This document shows, piece by piece, positions 39,611 through 48,531 of a DNA stretch of 64,000 nt. The position numbers and the translations under genes are program-made. The DNA comes from Bifidobacterium felsineum (lineage in GTDB: Bacteria; Actinomycetota; Actinomycetes; Actinomycetales; Bifidobacteriaceae): positions 301,726 to 365,725 of the forward strand of contig NZ_PEBJ01000003.1 of assembly GCF_002802915.1 (NCBI RefSeq). Direction: 5' to 3'. The notes under the pieces are model-generated. The model saw only the letters and a list, made by a program, of their open reading frames with translations. It searched no databases and had not been told where the DNA came from. Position 1 is the first letter of the stretch. Every line of letters starts with the position of its first letter.

Positions 39611-39821
39611 GACTGTAGGTTTTTGAACGTTGACTGACGGATATTCAACACCGACTGTAGGGAATTACACAAAAACTGTAGGATTTCTAACGAAAAACGT
39701 TAGAAATCCTACAGTCAGTGTTCAAAAACCTACAGTCAGTGTTCAAAAACCTACAGTCAGTGTTCAAAAACCTACAGTCGGTATGAGAAATCCTACAGTC
39801 AACGTTCAAAAACCGACAGTC
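39611..39821. repeat. Phased 21-bp repeat array, four inverted plus six direct units
   Basis: The core CTACAGTC recurs at 39709, 39730, 39751, 39772, 39793 and 39814, exactly 21 bp apart. Its reverse complement (GACTGTAG or close variants) recurs at 39611, 39632, 39653 and 39674, again exactly 21 bp apart. Most direct units also hold TTCAAAAAC, so A-tracts are helically phased and the DNA should be curved. The two halves meet in a perfect 18-bp hairpin (39675-39692 with 39698-39715, AAAAA loop). The array lies between the leuB stop and the lplA start, both on the minus strand. It may terminate leuB or bind a protein; it is not a CRISPR array. Confidence 0.9.
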
Positions 39822-39844
39822 AAGGTGTGGCTACATCACATCGC

Positions 39845-40876
39845 TCACATGCGGTTCAGAATATCCTGACCGACCTGGTCGGTGGAGCGAACGGTGGAGC
39901 CGAGCTCCTCGATGTCCGCTTCGACGGCCTTGTGAATCTTCTTAGCCGCATCGTCGAAGCCGAGATGCTCAAGCAGCATGGCGGCGGAGAGAATGGCGGC
40001 GGTCGGATTGGCCTTGTTCTGGCCGGCGATATCCGGAGCGGAACCGTGGATCGGCTCGAACATGGACGGATATTCGTCGGAAGCGTTGATGCAGCCGGAA
40101 GCGGAGTAACCCACGCCGCCCACCACGGCACCAGCCTCATCGGTGATGATGTCGCCGAAGAGGTTGTCAGTCAGAATCACGTCGAAGCGGGACGGGTCGG
40201 AGACCAGGAAGATGGTGGTGGCGTCAATGTGCAGGTAGTCGTGGGACACCTCAGGGTATTCCTCGGCAACCTTGTTCACGATGCGCTGCCACATGTCGCC
40301 GGCGTTGACCAACACGTTCTTCTTGTGCACAAGCGTCACGTGCTTCTTGCGCTTCATGGCGAGCTTGAATGCGTAACGTACCACGCGCTCCACGCCATAC
40401 GCGGTGTTGATGGAGACCTCGGTGGCCACCTCGTTCGGGGTGCCACGGCGGACGGCACCGCCTGCACCGCAGTACAGGCCTTCAGTGCCTTCGCGCACCA
40501 CCACGAAGTCGATGTCGCCAGGGTTGGCGAGAGGTGAAGTCACACCTTTGTAAAGCTTAGAGGGGCGCAGGTTCACGTACTGGTCGAGGTCGAAACGAAG
40601 CTTCAGCAACAGGCCACGTTCAAGGATGCCGGCCTTGATACGTGGGTCGCCCACGGCACCAAGCAGAATGGCGTCGTTGGCCTTGATGCGCTCCTCTTCC
40701 TCCTCGGGAAGAATGGCGCCATCGCGCAGATAGCGTTCAGCACCGAGGTCAAAATGTTCGTATTCGAAGTCAGCCACGCCTTCAGCGGCTTTTTCCAAGG
40801 CCTTCTGTGCCCATGGGGTGACTTCCTTGCCAATGCCGTCTCCGGGAATGACGGCGATCTTGTATGTCTTTGCCAT
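39845..40876 (-). CDS. leuB: 3-isopropylmalate dehydrogenase
   Basis: Oxidative decarboxylation step of leucine synthesis, NAD-dependent, 343 residues. The actinobacterial type is recognisable: [12 protein letters not shown] near 8-19, [17 protein letters not shown] near 93-109, [11 protein letters not shown] near 125-135, the substrate Lys/Asp sites in [14 protein letters not shown] near 225-238, and [18 protein letters not shown] near 270-287. The ATG at 40876 (MAKTYKIAV) is chosen because homologues start there; the frame is open nine codons further. It is not clustered with other leu genes here. Downstream it runs straight into the 21-bp array, which probably shapes its mRNA end. Confidence 0.95.
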   Translation of the reverse strand: MAKTYKIAVIPGDGIGKEVTPWAQKALEKAAEGVADFEYEHFDLGAERYLRDGAILPEEEEERIKANDAILLGAVGDPRIKAGILERGLLLKLRFDLDQYVNLRPSKLYKGVTSPLANPGDIDFVVVREGTEGLYCGAGGAVRRGTPNEVATEVSINTAYGVERVVRYAFKLAMKRKKHVTLVHKKNVLVNAGDMWQRIVNKVAEEYPEVSHDYLHIDATTIFLVSDPSRFDVILTDNLFGDIITDEAGAVVGGVGYSASGCINASDEYPSMFEPIHGSAPDIAGQNKANPTAAILSAAMLLEHLGFDDAAKKIHKAVEADIEELGSTVRSTDQVGQDILNRM

Positions 40877-40985
40877 GCAATCGGAGCCTACTCGCGTGCC
40901 CACGTGCCGGTTATCTCCCGCTCAGCACGTGGACACATTAATGGACCCGGCGCACACACTCAGCACAACACTCGGCACATCACAC

Positions 40986-43490
40986 CTAACGCGTGATGTG
41001 CATGACGGCCAGACACCAGGCATTTTCGTAGGAGACTTCCTCCCACTGCTTGTAACGCCCCGAAATGCCGCCATGGCCGGCTTCCACCTCGATTTTCGCC
41101 ACGGCATCCACGCCGGCGGCCTGCAATCGAGCCAGCCATTTGAGCGGCTCGACGTACAGCACGCGGGTGTCGTTCATCGATGTGGTGATGAAGATACGCG
41201 GGAAATCCTTGGCGTCGCCTAAAACTTCCGGCGCATTCTCATACGGCGTGTACGACTTCATGTACTCGTACACATCCGCATCATGCAGAGGATCGCCCCA
41301 TTCGTCCCATTCGGTGACGGTCAGCGGCAAATCCGGATCCAGAATCGAAGTCAATGCGTCCACAAACGGCACATCCGCTTCAATACCCGCGAAACACTCC
41401 GGCGCCATATTGGCCACCGCACCCATCAACAGGCCGCCCGCGGAACCGCCATTGGCCACCGTGCGCCGTGGGTCGGCCAGATGCGCAGCTTGCAGTGCCC
41501 GCGTGGCATCCACGAAGTCCTCGAACGAATGCTTCTTATTGAGCCTGCGCCCCTGCTCATACCATGCGCGGCCCATTTCGCCACCGCCACGAATATGCGG
41601 CACCGCATAGAGCACGCCGCGATCGAGCATGCTCAGTCGGGCCACCGAGAAGCCTGGATCGGAGGCAATCTCATATGCGCCATACCCGGTGATGAACATC
41701 GGTGAATCCTGTGCCGGGAAATCGCGACGCCACACCAACGACACCGGGATCCGCTCTCCGTCGCGCGCGGTAATCCATACGCGGCGCTCCATGTAATCGC
41801 GCGGATCGAAGTCACCCAGCACCTTGCCACGTTTGAGCAAGGTATCGCGCCCGGTTGCCGGATCGATTTCATGCAGTTCGCCAGGCCGGGTGTAACTGGA
41901 GAACGAATACCTCATACGAGGCGCCTCATATGAAGGGTTGCCACCGGTACCGATGCTGTACAGACGACGGGTCTCGCCTGGCAGATGATCATCGCTCGCG
42001 CCATCGAATGAGGAAGTGTGGTCCTGTGGGAATTCTTGCGGAGCCGCCGGCGGAACACCGGCACCATCAGCGTCGCCCCCAACGTTGTCTTCGGTCCACA
42101 GTCGTTCGCCATGATCGCCGGTGCTATCCGCACGATCGGCGGCAACCATATCCCAATCGTTGTCCAAAGGAGGCGGCAGCAGCTCAGTGAATCGCCAAGG
42201 CCGCCCGGCCAAAAAGTCAGCGGCAGCGGCCTGCTTGGTGGTGTACGCCACATGCGTCTGCCCATCAGCGCGGTAGCTCAACGCCACGAAATACTTATGC
42301 AACGCGATGCCTTCAATGCCGAGACCATGTGCACCCTGCAGAATCACCGGGTTGACCGGATTGAAGTACGCCTCGGTAATCGGCCGGTCAGGTTCGCCAT
42401 GCTCACAGCCATAGGGCGAACCGGCAGCCACACAGACGCCTTCACCGAGGCGATATGGCGGCTTGTGTGCGCGCATATCAATAACGTCGATTTCGAAATT
42501 CGGATTGTCGGCGTTGTGGTAGACCACGGCCAGTGGCACATCTTCGCCGTGCTCGCCCGCTCCTTCAAAGCAGGCGAAGCTCACATCGTATTCCACGCCG
42601 TCTTTACGGGGAATGAACGCCTGGAATTCACCTTCCGGTGTAGCCACCGGCAGCATCAGCACTTCGGTGGTGGTTTTCGAACCGGTACCGATCACAATGC
42701 TGCGTTCGTCGAAGCTGATGCCCGCGCCCACCCAGAAGCGCTCGTCGGCCTCGCGATACACGCAGACGTCCGATTCGACCGGCGTACCCACATGGTGGCG
42801 CCAGATGGCGCATGGGCGCCATGAGTCATCGACCTCGGTCCAGAACACCCACTGGCCGTCCGGCGTGAAGCACGCGCCACCGATGCCCTTGAACAGTTCC
42901 GGCAACTCCACGGGCCGCCCCTGATCAAGGGTGGCGTCAAGGTCTCGGATGCGGAAGTCATACCGTTCGTCGCCGGTCACGTCCACGCCATAGAGCATCC
43001 AGCGGCCATCGTGGCTTAGGTCCAAGCCGCCCAGGCGGAAGAAGTCGTGTCCCTCGGATTCCGCGTTCGCGTCGAATACCACCTGTTCGCCAGGCATGGA
43101 ACCGGGCGCACCCTGCGGGTCGACCTCCGGCGGATCCCAATCATCCTCTCCGCGCACGGGCATGCGGCATTGCACACCGTATTGCTTGCCCTGCTGGGTA
43201 CGGGTGAAATACCAGTAGTCATTGATGCGCGTGGGCACGGACATGTCCGTCTCTTCCACGTGCGCCTTGAGCTCTTCGAACAGCGTGCCACGCAGTCCGG
43301 CCAGGTGTGCCATGCGCGCTTCACAGTATTTGTTCTGTGCCGCAACATAATCCTGAACTTCAGCGGATTCCTTGTCGCGCATCCATTCGTAGTTATCGAT
43401 AAACACGTCGCCGTGGAATTCACGGCGCTTCGGTTCCCGCTTGGCCACGGGCGGCTTCATTGCAACGCTCTGCTCGGTCGTATCAGTCAT
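40986..43490 (-). CDS. Oligopeptidase B-like S9 serine peptidase
   Basis: Cytosolic prolyl-oligopeptidase-family enzyme that trims short peptides, normally after Lys/Arg in the oligopeptidase B branch. An N-terminal seven-blade propeller (about 75-540) caps an alpha/beta-hydrolase domain. The nucleophile is in NGGSAGGLLMGA, the acid in SMNDTRVLYVEP and the His in AGHGGISGRY. Length 834 is about 100 longer than E. coli oligopeptidase B, owing to an acidic Asp/Gly-rich insert near 440-500. There is no signal peptide. The ATG at 43490 is preceded by TACAAT at eight bases, and no ribosome site is present, so the transcript is probably leaderless. Confidence 0.92.
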   Translation of the reverse strand: MTDTTEQSVAMKPPVAKREPKRREFHGDVFIDNYEWMRDKESAEVQDYVAAQNKYCEARMAHLAGLRGTLFEELKAHVEETDMSVPTRINDYWYFTRTQQGKQYGVQCRMPVRGEDDWDPPEVDPQGAPGSMPGEQVVFDANAESEGHDFFRLGGLDLSHDGRWMLYGVDVTGDERYDFRIRDLDATLDQGRPVELPELFKGIGGACFTPDGQWVFWTEVDDSWRPCAIWRHHVGTPVESDVCVYREADERFWVGAGISFDERSIVIGTGSKTTTEVLMLPVATPEGEFQAFIPRKDGVEYDVSFACFEGAGEHGEDVPLAVVYHNADNPNFEIDVIDMRAHKPPYRLGEGVCVAAGSPYGCEHGEPDRPITEAYFNPVNPVILQGAHGLGIEGIALHKYFVALSYRADGQTHVAYTTKQAAAADFLAGRPWRFTELLPPPLDNDWDMVAADRADSTGDHGERLWTEDNVGGDADGAGVPPAAPQEFPQDHTSSFDGASDDHLPGETRRLYSIGTGGNPSYEAPRMRYSFSSYTRPGELHEIDPATGRDTLLKRGKVLGDFDPRDYMERRVWITARDGERIPVSLVWRRDFPAQDSPMFITGYGAYEIASDPGFSVARLSMLDRGVLYAVPHIRGGGEMGRAWYEQGRRLNKKHSFEDFVDATRALQAAHLADPRRTVANGGSAGGLLMGAVANMAPECFAGIEADVPFVDALTSILDPDLPLTVTEWDEWGDPLHDADVYEYMKSYTPYENAPEVLGDAKDFPRIFITTSMNDTRVLYVEPLKWLARLQAAGVDAVAKIEVEAGHGGISGRYKQWEEVSYENAWCLAVMHITR

Positions 43491-43498
43491 ATCACGCG

Positions 43499-43504
43499 AT
43501 TGTA
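43499..43504 (-). promoter_or_regulatory. -10 box of a leaderless promoter for the S9 peptidase
   Basis: TACAAT on the minus strand ends eight bases before the ATG at 43490. No Shine-Dalgarno lies between them. Confidence 0.5.
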
Positions 43505-43537
43505 CGCGCCGGTAAGGGACTTACGACGCCTTTACCG

Positions 43538-44842
43538 CTACTTCGCGTGCTCGCGCAGGTATGGCAGCATGGTTTTGAGCAGGTTCGCGCCTGTGGTGCC
43601 GGTGAACACCGGAACTTCGGTGACCGGCATGGGCTGCGTGGAGGTGAGCCCCGCCACTGATGCCAGACCAGGGCTCTCCTTGGGGCTCAGCTGGCGGATG
43701 GCGATGGCCAACACACGCCCGGGATACCGTTTGACGATGGTGGCGTAGGTCGTGGGATCCTTTTGCCCGTCATCGCCGACGAGAATGAACTTCATGTCCG
43801 GGAAATCGGCCATCAGCTGTTCGGCGAACTCCAGTTTGTGCTGTGGGCCGGTGGGTACGAAGGTTTTCGGCCGCGGGTCGAGATCGCGCAGCAGCAGCGG
43901 CCCCTCAGGAAAACCATGGTCGGTGATGAAGTTGCGAATCGAACTTTCCACATTCCACGGCGAGGTGGAGAGATAGAAGAACGGGGCATCCGGGAACAGG
44001 TCCGAAATGCGGGCGAACAGCACGCTCATACCCGGCACGGAAGCTTTTTTCTTGGGATTCAAAAACAGCAGGTTGTATGCGGCCTTCCACAACACCGGCG
44101 CCTGGGTAATCATGATGGTGTCATCCACGTCAGAGATGATGCCGACTTTGGCGCTGGATGGAATCGTATACAGGTTGGCGCTCACCGGCTTACGTTTGTT
44201 TACCGTGTAGGAGACACGATGGATGCCGGGAGTCAGTCGATGCTCGGCCACCAGATCGAGGTAACCGGCGGAATCGGAAATAGCGTATTCGCCGCTCAGA
44301 TCACGGGTGCGATCCACTTTGTCATAGACTTCCGAGGCTCCCACCTGCACGGTGTTGAGCGGCGTATCGTCGATGCTCGCCTGCACATGCGTGCGCGGTG
44401 CCGGTATGGTAAGCATGCCGCGGATGCCGCGAATCAGCTCGCCCGACTGACCATGTTCAGGCGCATAGACCGTACGGCAGATCAGTCGCGAGTAGTCGCC
44501 GGTGCCATAGCCGACGTATGGTTCGACGCGGGGGAACCAGCCCAGCTGGCGCGCAACCGCAGCAGAAATGCGCGACCATATGCTGAATGTATTGGTGATT
44601 GCGCGGCGAGTGAAGCGAACCAATGGCGGCTTGAATTCGATTCGCTCACGTTTGGAAGCCGTATCGAATGTAGTGACGGCTTTGCGGGCCGGGATAGGCA
44701 CAGTCGGCATGTCGTCTGCGACTGTGGCATTGGATTCGGGCTCAGACTCGCCGGAGCGCGCGGATTCGCCGGAGCGGTGCAGCAGATGCAACGCTTCCAG
44801 ACGCTTGCTTGCGGCTTCAAAATCCTCGCGTGGGCTTCTCAT
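43538..44842 (-). CDS. App1-like phosphatase (DUF2183)
   Basis: Homologue of the catalytic domain of yeast App1, a HAD-type phosphatidate phosphatase. The nucleophile motif DVDDT is in KVGIISDVDDTIMIT near 238-252. The later FYLSTSPWNVE and FILVGDDGQKDPTTY supply HAD motifs II and IV. The N-terminal 200 residues contain an App1-associated beta domain (VEPYVGYGTGDYSRLICRTV) after a Ser/Glu-rich head. No membrane helix is present, so it acts in the cytosol or peripherally on lipid. The start is taken as ATG 44842, seven bases after TATAGT and without ribosome site, hence leaderless. The 434-residue length fits bacterial members. Substrate in bifidobacteria unknown. Confidence 0.85.
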   Translation of the reverse strand: MRSPREDFEAASKRLEALHLLHRSGESARSGESEPESNATVADDMPTVPIPARKAVTTFDTASKRERIEFKPPLVRFTRRAITNTFSIWSRISAAVARQLGWFPRVEPYVGYGTGDYSRLICRTVYAPEHGQSGELIRGIRGMLTIPAPRTHVQASIDDTPLNTVQVGASEVYDKVDRTRDLSGEYAISDSAGYLDLVAEHRLTPGIHRVSYTVNKRKPVSANLYTIPSSAKVGIISDVDDTIMITQAPVLWKAAYNLLFLNPKKKASVPGMSVLFARISDLFPDAPFFYLSTSPWNVESSIRNFITDHGFPEGPLLLRDLDPRPKTFVPTGPQHKLEFAEQLMADFPDMKFILVGDDGQKDPTTYATIVKRYPGRVLAIAIRQLSPKESPGLASVAGLTSTQPMPVTEVPVFTGTTGANLLKTMLPYLREHAK

Positions 44843-44849
44843 GCACCCC

Positions 44850-44855
44850 ACTATA
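44850..44855 (-). promoter_or_regulatory. -10 box of a leaderless promoter for the App1-like gene
   Basis: TATAGT on the minus strand ends seven bases before the ATG at 44842. No ribosome site is seen. Confidence 0.45.
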
Positions 44856-44912
44856 GGCCATGCATGCTATGAGCCGGCTAAGAGCCAGGCTCATAGCAGA
44901 CAAACAGGATCT

Positions 44913-45323
44913 TTAGCGAATGATTTTGGCGTATTCTTCGGCGGTGAGCAGATCAGGTTCGTCATCGTCGAGTTCGACCTTCAGAATCCAGCCTTCGCCA
45001 TATGGGTCACCGTTGATGACGGAGGGATCGTCTGCGACATCGCGGTTCACATACTTCACCGTGCCGGCTACCGGGCTGATCATGGGCTGCACGGCCTTGG
45101 AGGATTCGAGCTCCACGATCTCGTCGCCGGCCTCCACACGGGAGCCGGGTTCGGGAAGGTCCACGAATACCAGTTCGCCGAGCTGGTCGGCGGCGAATTC
45201 GGTGATGCCCAAAATGGCGAGGTCATCATCCGACCGATCCACCCACACATGCTCGTCGGAGTATTCGAGGTGCTCGGGAATATCGAGGTTCAGCGGCTGT
45301 TCGGTTTCGTCGTTTTCATTCAT
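44913..45323 (-). CDS. gcvH: Glycine cleavage system H protein (lipoyl carrier), no P/T partners nearby
   Basis: Lipoyl-domain protein of 136 residues, typical GcvH length. The lipoylated lysine is Lys76 in ELESSKAVQPM, flanked by the GcvH hallmarks YSDEHVWV near 21-28, GITEFAADQLGELVFVDLP near 39-57, and SPVAGTVKYVN. No gcvP, gcvT or lpd gene is in the window, and bifidobacteria are generally described without a full glycine cleavage system or pyruvate dehydrogenase. Its role is therefore open. The lipoate ligase at 38.5 kb is the obvious modifying enzyme. It follows the DUF4012 gene by 17 bases on the same strand. Confidence 0.92.
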   Translation of the reverse strand: MNENDETEQPLNLDIPEHLEYSDEHVWVDRSDDDLAILGITEFAADQLGELVFVDLPEPGSRVEAGDEIVELESSKAVQPMISPVAGTVKYVNRDVADDPSVINGDPYGEGWILKVELDDDEPDLLTAEEYAKIIR

Positions 45324-45340
45324 AATGGTCAGCCTAACAA

Positions 45341-47098
45341 TCAGTACTGATAGGTAATCGCCGGATCGCCCGTAGTCGGGGTCTGGTCCAGTTTCAAATT
45401 CGCCGCCCCCTGCGTGGTGGTGACATCATATTCCACGGTGATTGAAACCTCGGGCGCTATGGAGAGATCCGCCATATAGGCCATATGATTAGGCGCCTGT
45501 ACCGCGGTGAACTTCGAACCATTGGAGGAAGCGATATTGGATATTTCTCCACCGGCCGGCGTATAGAGCATCACACGATCCAGCGCCACGCCATTCTTGG
45601 CGTTCGCGGTCACATATTCAGGCAATGAAGAAGCTTGCGAGGCCTTAAGCGTATTGGTCAGCGTGTACGACACGTGGTACGTGTTGTCCCCCGTCTTCTT
45701 CACCGTGGAATTGCGCTTGATGTACCAATCCATCTTTGAAGCCTGCATCTGGTTGAGATACACGCCCGTCACCGGGTTCTGGGCATCATTGGTGATTTCA
45801 CCGGTCAGCCCTGCGCTGCGCAATGCCGCCAAATCCTCATCGTGGAACGACCAGAAATAGAGGTGGCGCTGCTGGGCCATGGTCATCATGGTTTTGGCCA
45901 CGGTCATGAGCTTCTGCGTGTTCATATCGCTGAACAAATGATCCACCGTCTGTGCAGCCGTCTCACTGAAATACTTATCCTGCTCGGAGACCGCAAGATC
46001 CTTGTATACCGTGCTTAACAGGAATTCCGCGGTATTGCTGCCGTTCAAGACTCGCCCATCGGAAAGGGTCACGTCACCAGTGGCGCCAATCAGGGCCTGC
46101 AAAGCCACCGGGTCAAGCGACATCACACCATCGGAGTCTCCGCCGAAGGATGCCGCCTTCCAGAACTTCTGTGCCATGGTGGCCACACGCGGGAAGTCCG
46201 GAGTGGAGCTCACATTGTGCACATATTGGCCGAGATACAAACCGTTGTACAACGTGCTGTCGCCCTGCTCATTGGCATCTGCCGCCGCAACATTAGTCGG
46301 GAATTCCGCATCCGCATGGAACGTGCCTACAGTGATTTTGCCATTGTCCGCGCTTACCGAGCCCGCGGATCCGACCAAGCCGCCAGAGCCACGAATCTCG
46401 GAATTGGTCTGGGCGAGCAGCACATAATTGCGTGCGCCATTGGCTCCCAGGAAGTTCGGCATCATATTGAGCAGTCCTGAAAGACTTTCCGTGGCCTGAG
46501 CCATGGTGGACATTTTGTCACGCCCCTGGTCGAGAGCGTTCTTCACCATGGGGATTTTCGGCTCCGGAAGTGACTCTATGGTCTTTGCCTGCTTCTGCAT
46601 GGACTGATTCACAGTGGACATTTGCTTGGCCGCCGCGATAATGGGCTCCATGTTGAGCTGTCCATCACCACTGGATAGATTGGCATCAGACAGTCCTGTC
46701 ACCGTCTTGCTGAGCGCAGGCAATGTGGTTTGAGCGAAATCATCCAACGTATCAATGGTTGTGCGTACAGTCGCCACATCGCCGCCAACCTGCGGCAGCT
46801 TCTCCGCGAATCCCCATAACGGGCCGCTGACTTCCTGCTTGGCGGCTGCCGTCTCCTGCTGGATATAACTCACATCGCTGAGTGATTTGACCATTTCGTC
46901 AGTCGAGCCACTGCTGATGACCTTGGCTTGGCTAATCACATTATTGAGATGCGTTTTCGCACGCATCGCCGATTGATAGAACTGGAATCCGACAATGCCA
47001 GCGGCACCGACCATCACAAGCAGCAGCGCCACAATTATCAAACAGGTATTTCGTACTACATGACTTTTTTTCTGAATCACTCGAGCATGCGACGGCAT
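45341..47098 (-). CDS. DUF4012 membrane-anchored protein
   Basis: Family seen near polysaccharide loci of actinobacteria; biochemical function unknown. A basic head (KKSHVVRN) and one membrane helix (about 17-40) are followed by a helical stalk with coiled-coil character (about 45-210). The DUF4012 core from about 225 has FLGANGARNYVLLAQTNSEIRGSGGLVG and later DPVALQALIGATGDV, both typical family strings. A beta-rich end with VEYDVTTTQG closes the protein. It has 585 residues, normal. The C-terminal part lies outside the cell. It could anchor or release surface glycan, in line with the BY-kinase and rhamnose genes 5-18 kb to the right. Confidence 0.85.
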   Translation of the reverse strand: MPSHARVIQKKSHVVRNTCLIIVALLLVMVGAAGIVGFQFYQSAMRAKTHLNNVISQAKVISSGSTDEMVKSLSDVSYIQQETAAAKQEVSGPLWGFAEKLPQVGGDVATVRTTIDTLDDFAQTTLPALSKTVTGLSDANLSSGDGQLNMEPIIAAAKQMSTVNQSMQKQAKTIESLPEPKIPMVKNALDQGRDKMSTMAQATESLSGLLNMMPNFLGANGARNYVLLAQTNSEIRGSGGLVGSAGSVSADNGKITVGTFHADAEFPTNVAAADANEQGDSTLYNGLYLGQYVHNVSSTPDFPRVATMAQKFWKAASFGGDSDGVMSLDPVALQALIGATGDVTLSDGRVLNGSNTAEFLLSTVYKDLAVSEQDKYFSETAAQTVDHLFSDMNTQKLMTVAKTMMTMAQQRHLYFWSFHDEDLAALRSAGLTGEITNDAQNPVTGVYLNQMQASKMDWYIKRNSTVKKTGDNTYHVSYTLTNTLKASQASSLPEYVTANAKNGVALDRVMLYTPAGGEISNIASSNGSKFTAVQAPNHMAYMADLSIAPEVSITVEYDVTTTQGAANLKLDQTPTTGDPAITYQY

Positions 47099-47249
47099 AC
47101 GCCTATCTCCTTACTTCCGCTGCAGCTTATCAGTCTATTGACGTCTATTGCACGTGACAAAAATACTAGGCCCAGTATGACCAGTGTTTCCTGATCCTCG
47201 GCTCTCAGACAGCACTTCTTAACAAGAGGAACATATTAAAGCCATGCTC

Positions 47250-48500
47250 TTACAGCTCACGGCCGAGCCACTCCTCGATCATGTATCGCGCGATGGTGGC
47301 ACGCCCCGGAGCCGCCATGCGTCCGGAGATCAGCTCAGCGGTGTATTCGTCGCGCGTCACCCAACGCGCGATCACGGTTTCCTCACCATCCACATGTACG
47401 TCGGTGGTGATGGCATGCGCTTTGAACGCCATCATCAATGATGCGGGGAATGGCCATGGCTGGGAGCCGAGGTAGCGCACTTCGCCCAGTTTGATGCCGG
47501 TTTCCTCCATGGCTTCTCGTCGGGCGGCATGTTCAAGGTTCTCCCCCGCTTCCACGAATCCGGCGGACACCGAATACAGTCGTTCGTCCTTCCATGCCGC
47601 GTTGTGCTGCAATAGTAAGCGATCCTGACCATCTACGATGGCGGTGATCACCGCAGGTTCGACGCGCGGGAACAGAATGCGATTGCCGTCCGCAGCATTG
47701 GAACAGCGCTGCGCCCAGCCGGCGAGCGCGGCCTCGACCGGAGCGCCGCAAGTCGGGCAGAACCGCTGGCGGGAATGCCAGATGCTCAAGGTGATGGCAC
47801 TGGTAGCCTGTCCGGCTTCGCGCGCATTGGCGTGCGGCGCGAAGCCGCGCAGATCGACCCAATCGAATCGTGTGACGGCTTGCTGCAGCAATGTCGGCTT
47901 GGGCGCGGGTTTCTTGTCGCTCTGCAGATCGACCGATTCATCAAATGCATCGTCAGCGCCCTGCCCTGCGGAATCCGGCACGCTGAGCGCTCCATCAACA
48001 GTGCCATAATCCTGCGTGCCCAGTACGCCGGTGGTTGCGTTGGATTTGCCGTTGGCAGTAGCAGTCGGCATTTCACAGCCGGCGAATCCCGCGGAGGATG
48101 CTTGGGTACCGGCGGCATTGGCTGCGGCACTGCCGACTTCGGGAACACGGGAGATGTCTACCGCGACCACTGATTCGCCGCGAACTCCACCGTACGAGCC
48201 GAGGAACATGGCCACAGCCTGCGGGTAACGCTGAAGTTCAGCGGAAATATAGCCGCCAGGCAGGGTTGCGAGCCTCATTTTGACGTTTTCATAGTCCACA
48301 AGATCACCCTGGCCGCGCGGTACGGCGATATGCCCGCCGCGGGTCAAAATCACCTTGGTATTGGCGTCTTGCAGCAGTTCGTCAATCAGGCCCGGCTCAC
48401 TGCGACGATCCACCTGATAGTCGATGTCGCCCTGTGCCAGCGGCAGGAAAGGCAACGCACGCGTGAGTGCAAGCGGGGAGAAATGTATATCTGCAGCCAT
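47250..48500 (-). CDS. nudC: NudC-type NAD(H)/RNA-decapping NUDIX hydrolase with altered zinc site
   Basis: Hydrolyses NAD(H), and NAD-capped RNA in characterised homologues. The NUDIX box is GFVEAGENLEHAARREAMEETG near 322-343, and the NudC-specific SQPWPFP follows near 352-358. The zinc ribbon is incomplete: FCPTCGAP and RCSNAADG supply three cysteines, while the fourth (E. coli Cys119, in CSHC) is Ala. With 416 residues it is about 100 longer than actinobacterial homologues. The excess is a disordered Ala/Gly/Asp-rich insert at about 120-195 between the N-terminal domain and the ribbon. AAGGGAC precedes the ATG at 48500. It lies 31 bases from the hydrolase gene upstream. Confidence 0.9.
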   Translation of the reverse strand: MAADIHFSPLALTRALPFLPLAQGDIDYQVDRRSEPGLIDELLQDANTKVILTRGGHIAVPRGQGDLVDYENVKMRLATLPGGYISAELQRYPQAVAMFLGSYGGVRGESVVAVDISRVPEVGSAAANAAGTQASSAGFAGCEMPTATANGKSNATTGVLGTQDYGTVDGALSVPDSAGQGADDAFDESVDLQSDKKPAPKPTLLQQAVTRFDWVDLRGFAPHANAREAGQATSAITLSIWHSRQRFCPTCGAPVEAALAGWAQRCSNAADGNRILFPRVEPAVITAIVDGQDRLLLQHNAAWKDERLYSVSAGFVEAGENLEHAARREAMEETGIKLGEVRYLGSQPWPFPASLMMAFKAHAITTDVHVDGEETVIARWVTRDEYTAELISGRMAAPGRATIARYMIEEWLGREL

Positions 48501-48531
48501 GAGAAAGTCCCTTGTACTGGTTTACCGAGCC

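Noticed and set aside
39699..39821. CRISPR array at the 21-bp repeats
   Set aside because: Repeats are contiguous 21-mers without unique spacers of 30-40 bases, units occur in both orientations, and no cas gene is in the window.
39630..39869. Short plus-strand frame giving PTVSVQK heptads
   Set aside because: TTG start without ribosome site; the heptad pattern follows automatically from a 21-bp repeat, and the frame runs into leuB antisense. Kept only as a comment on the array.
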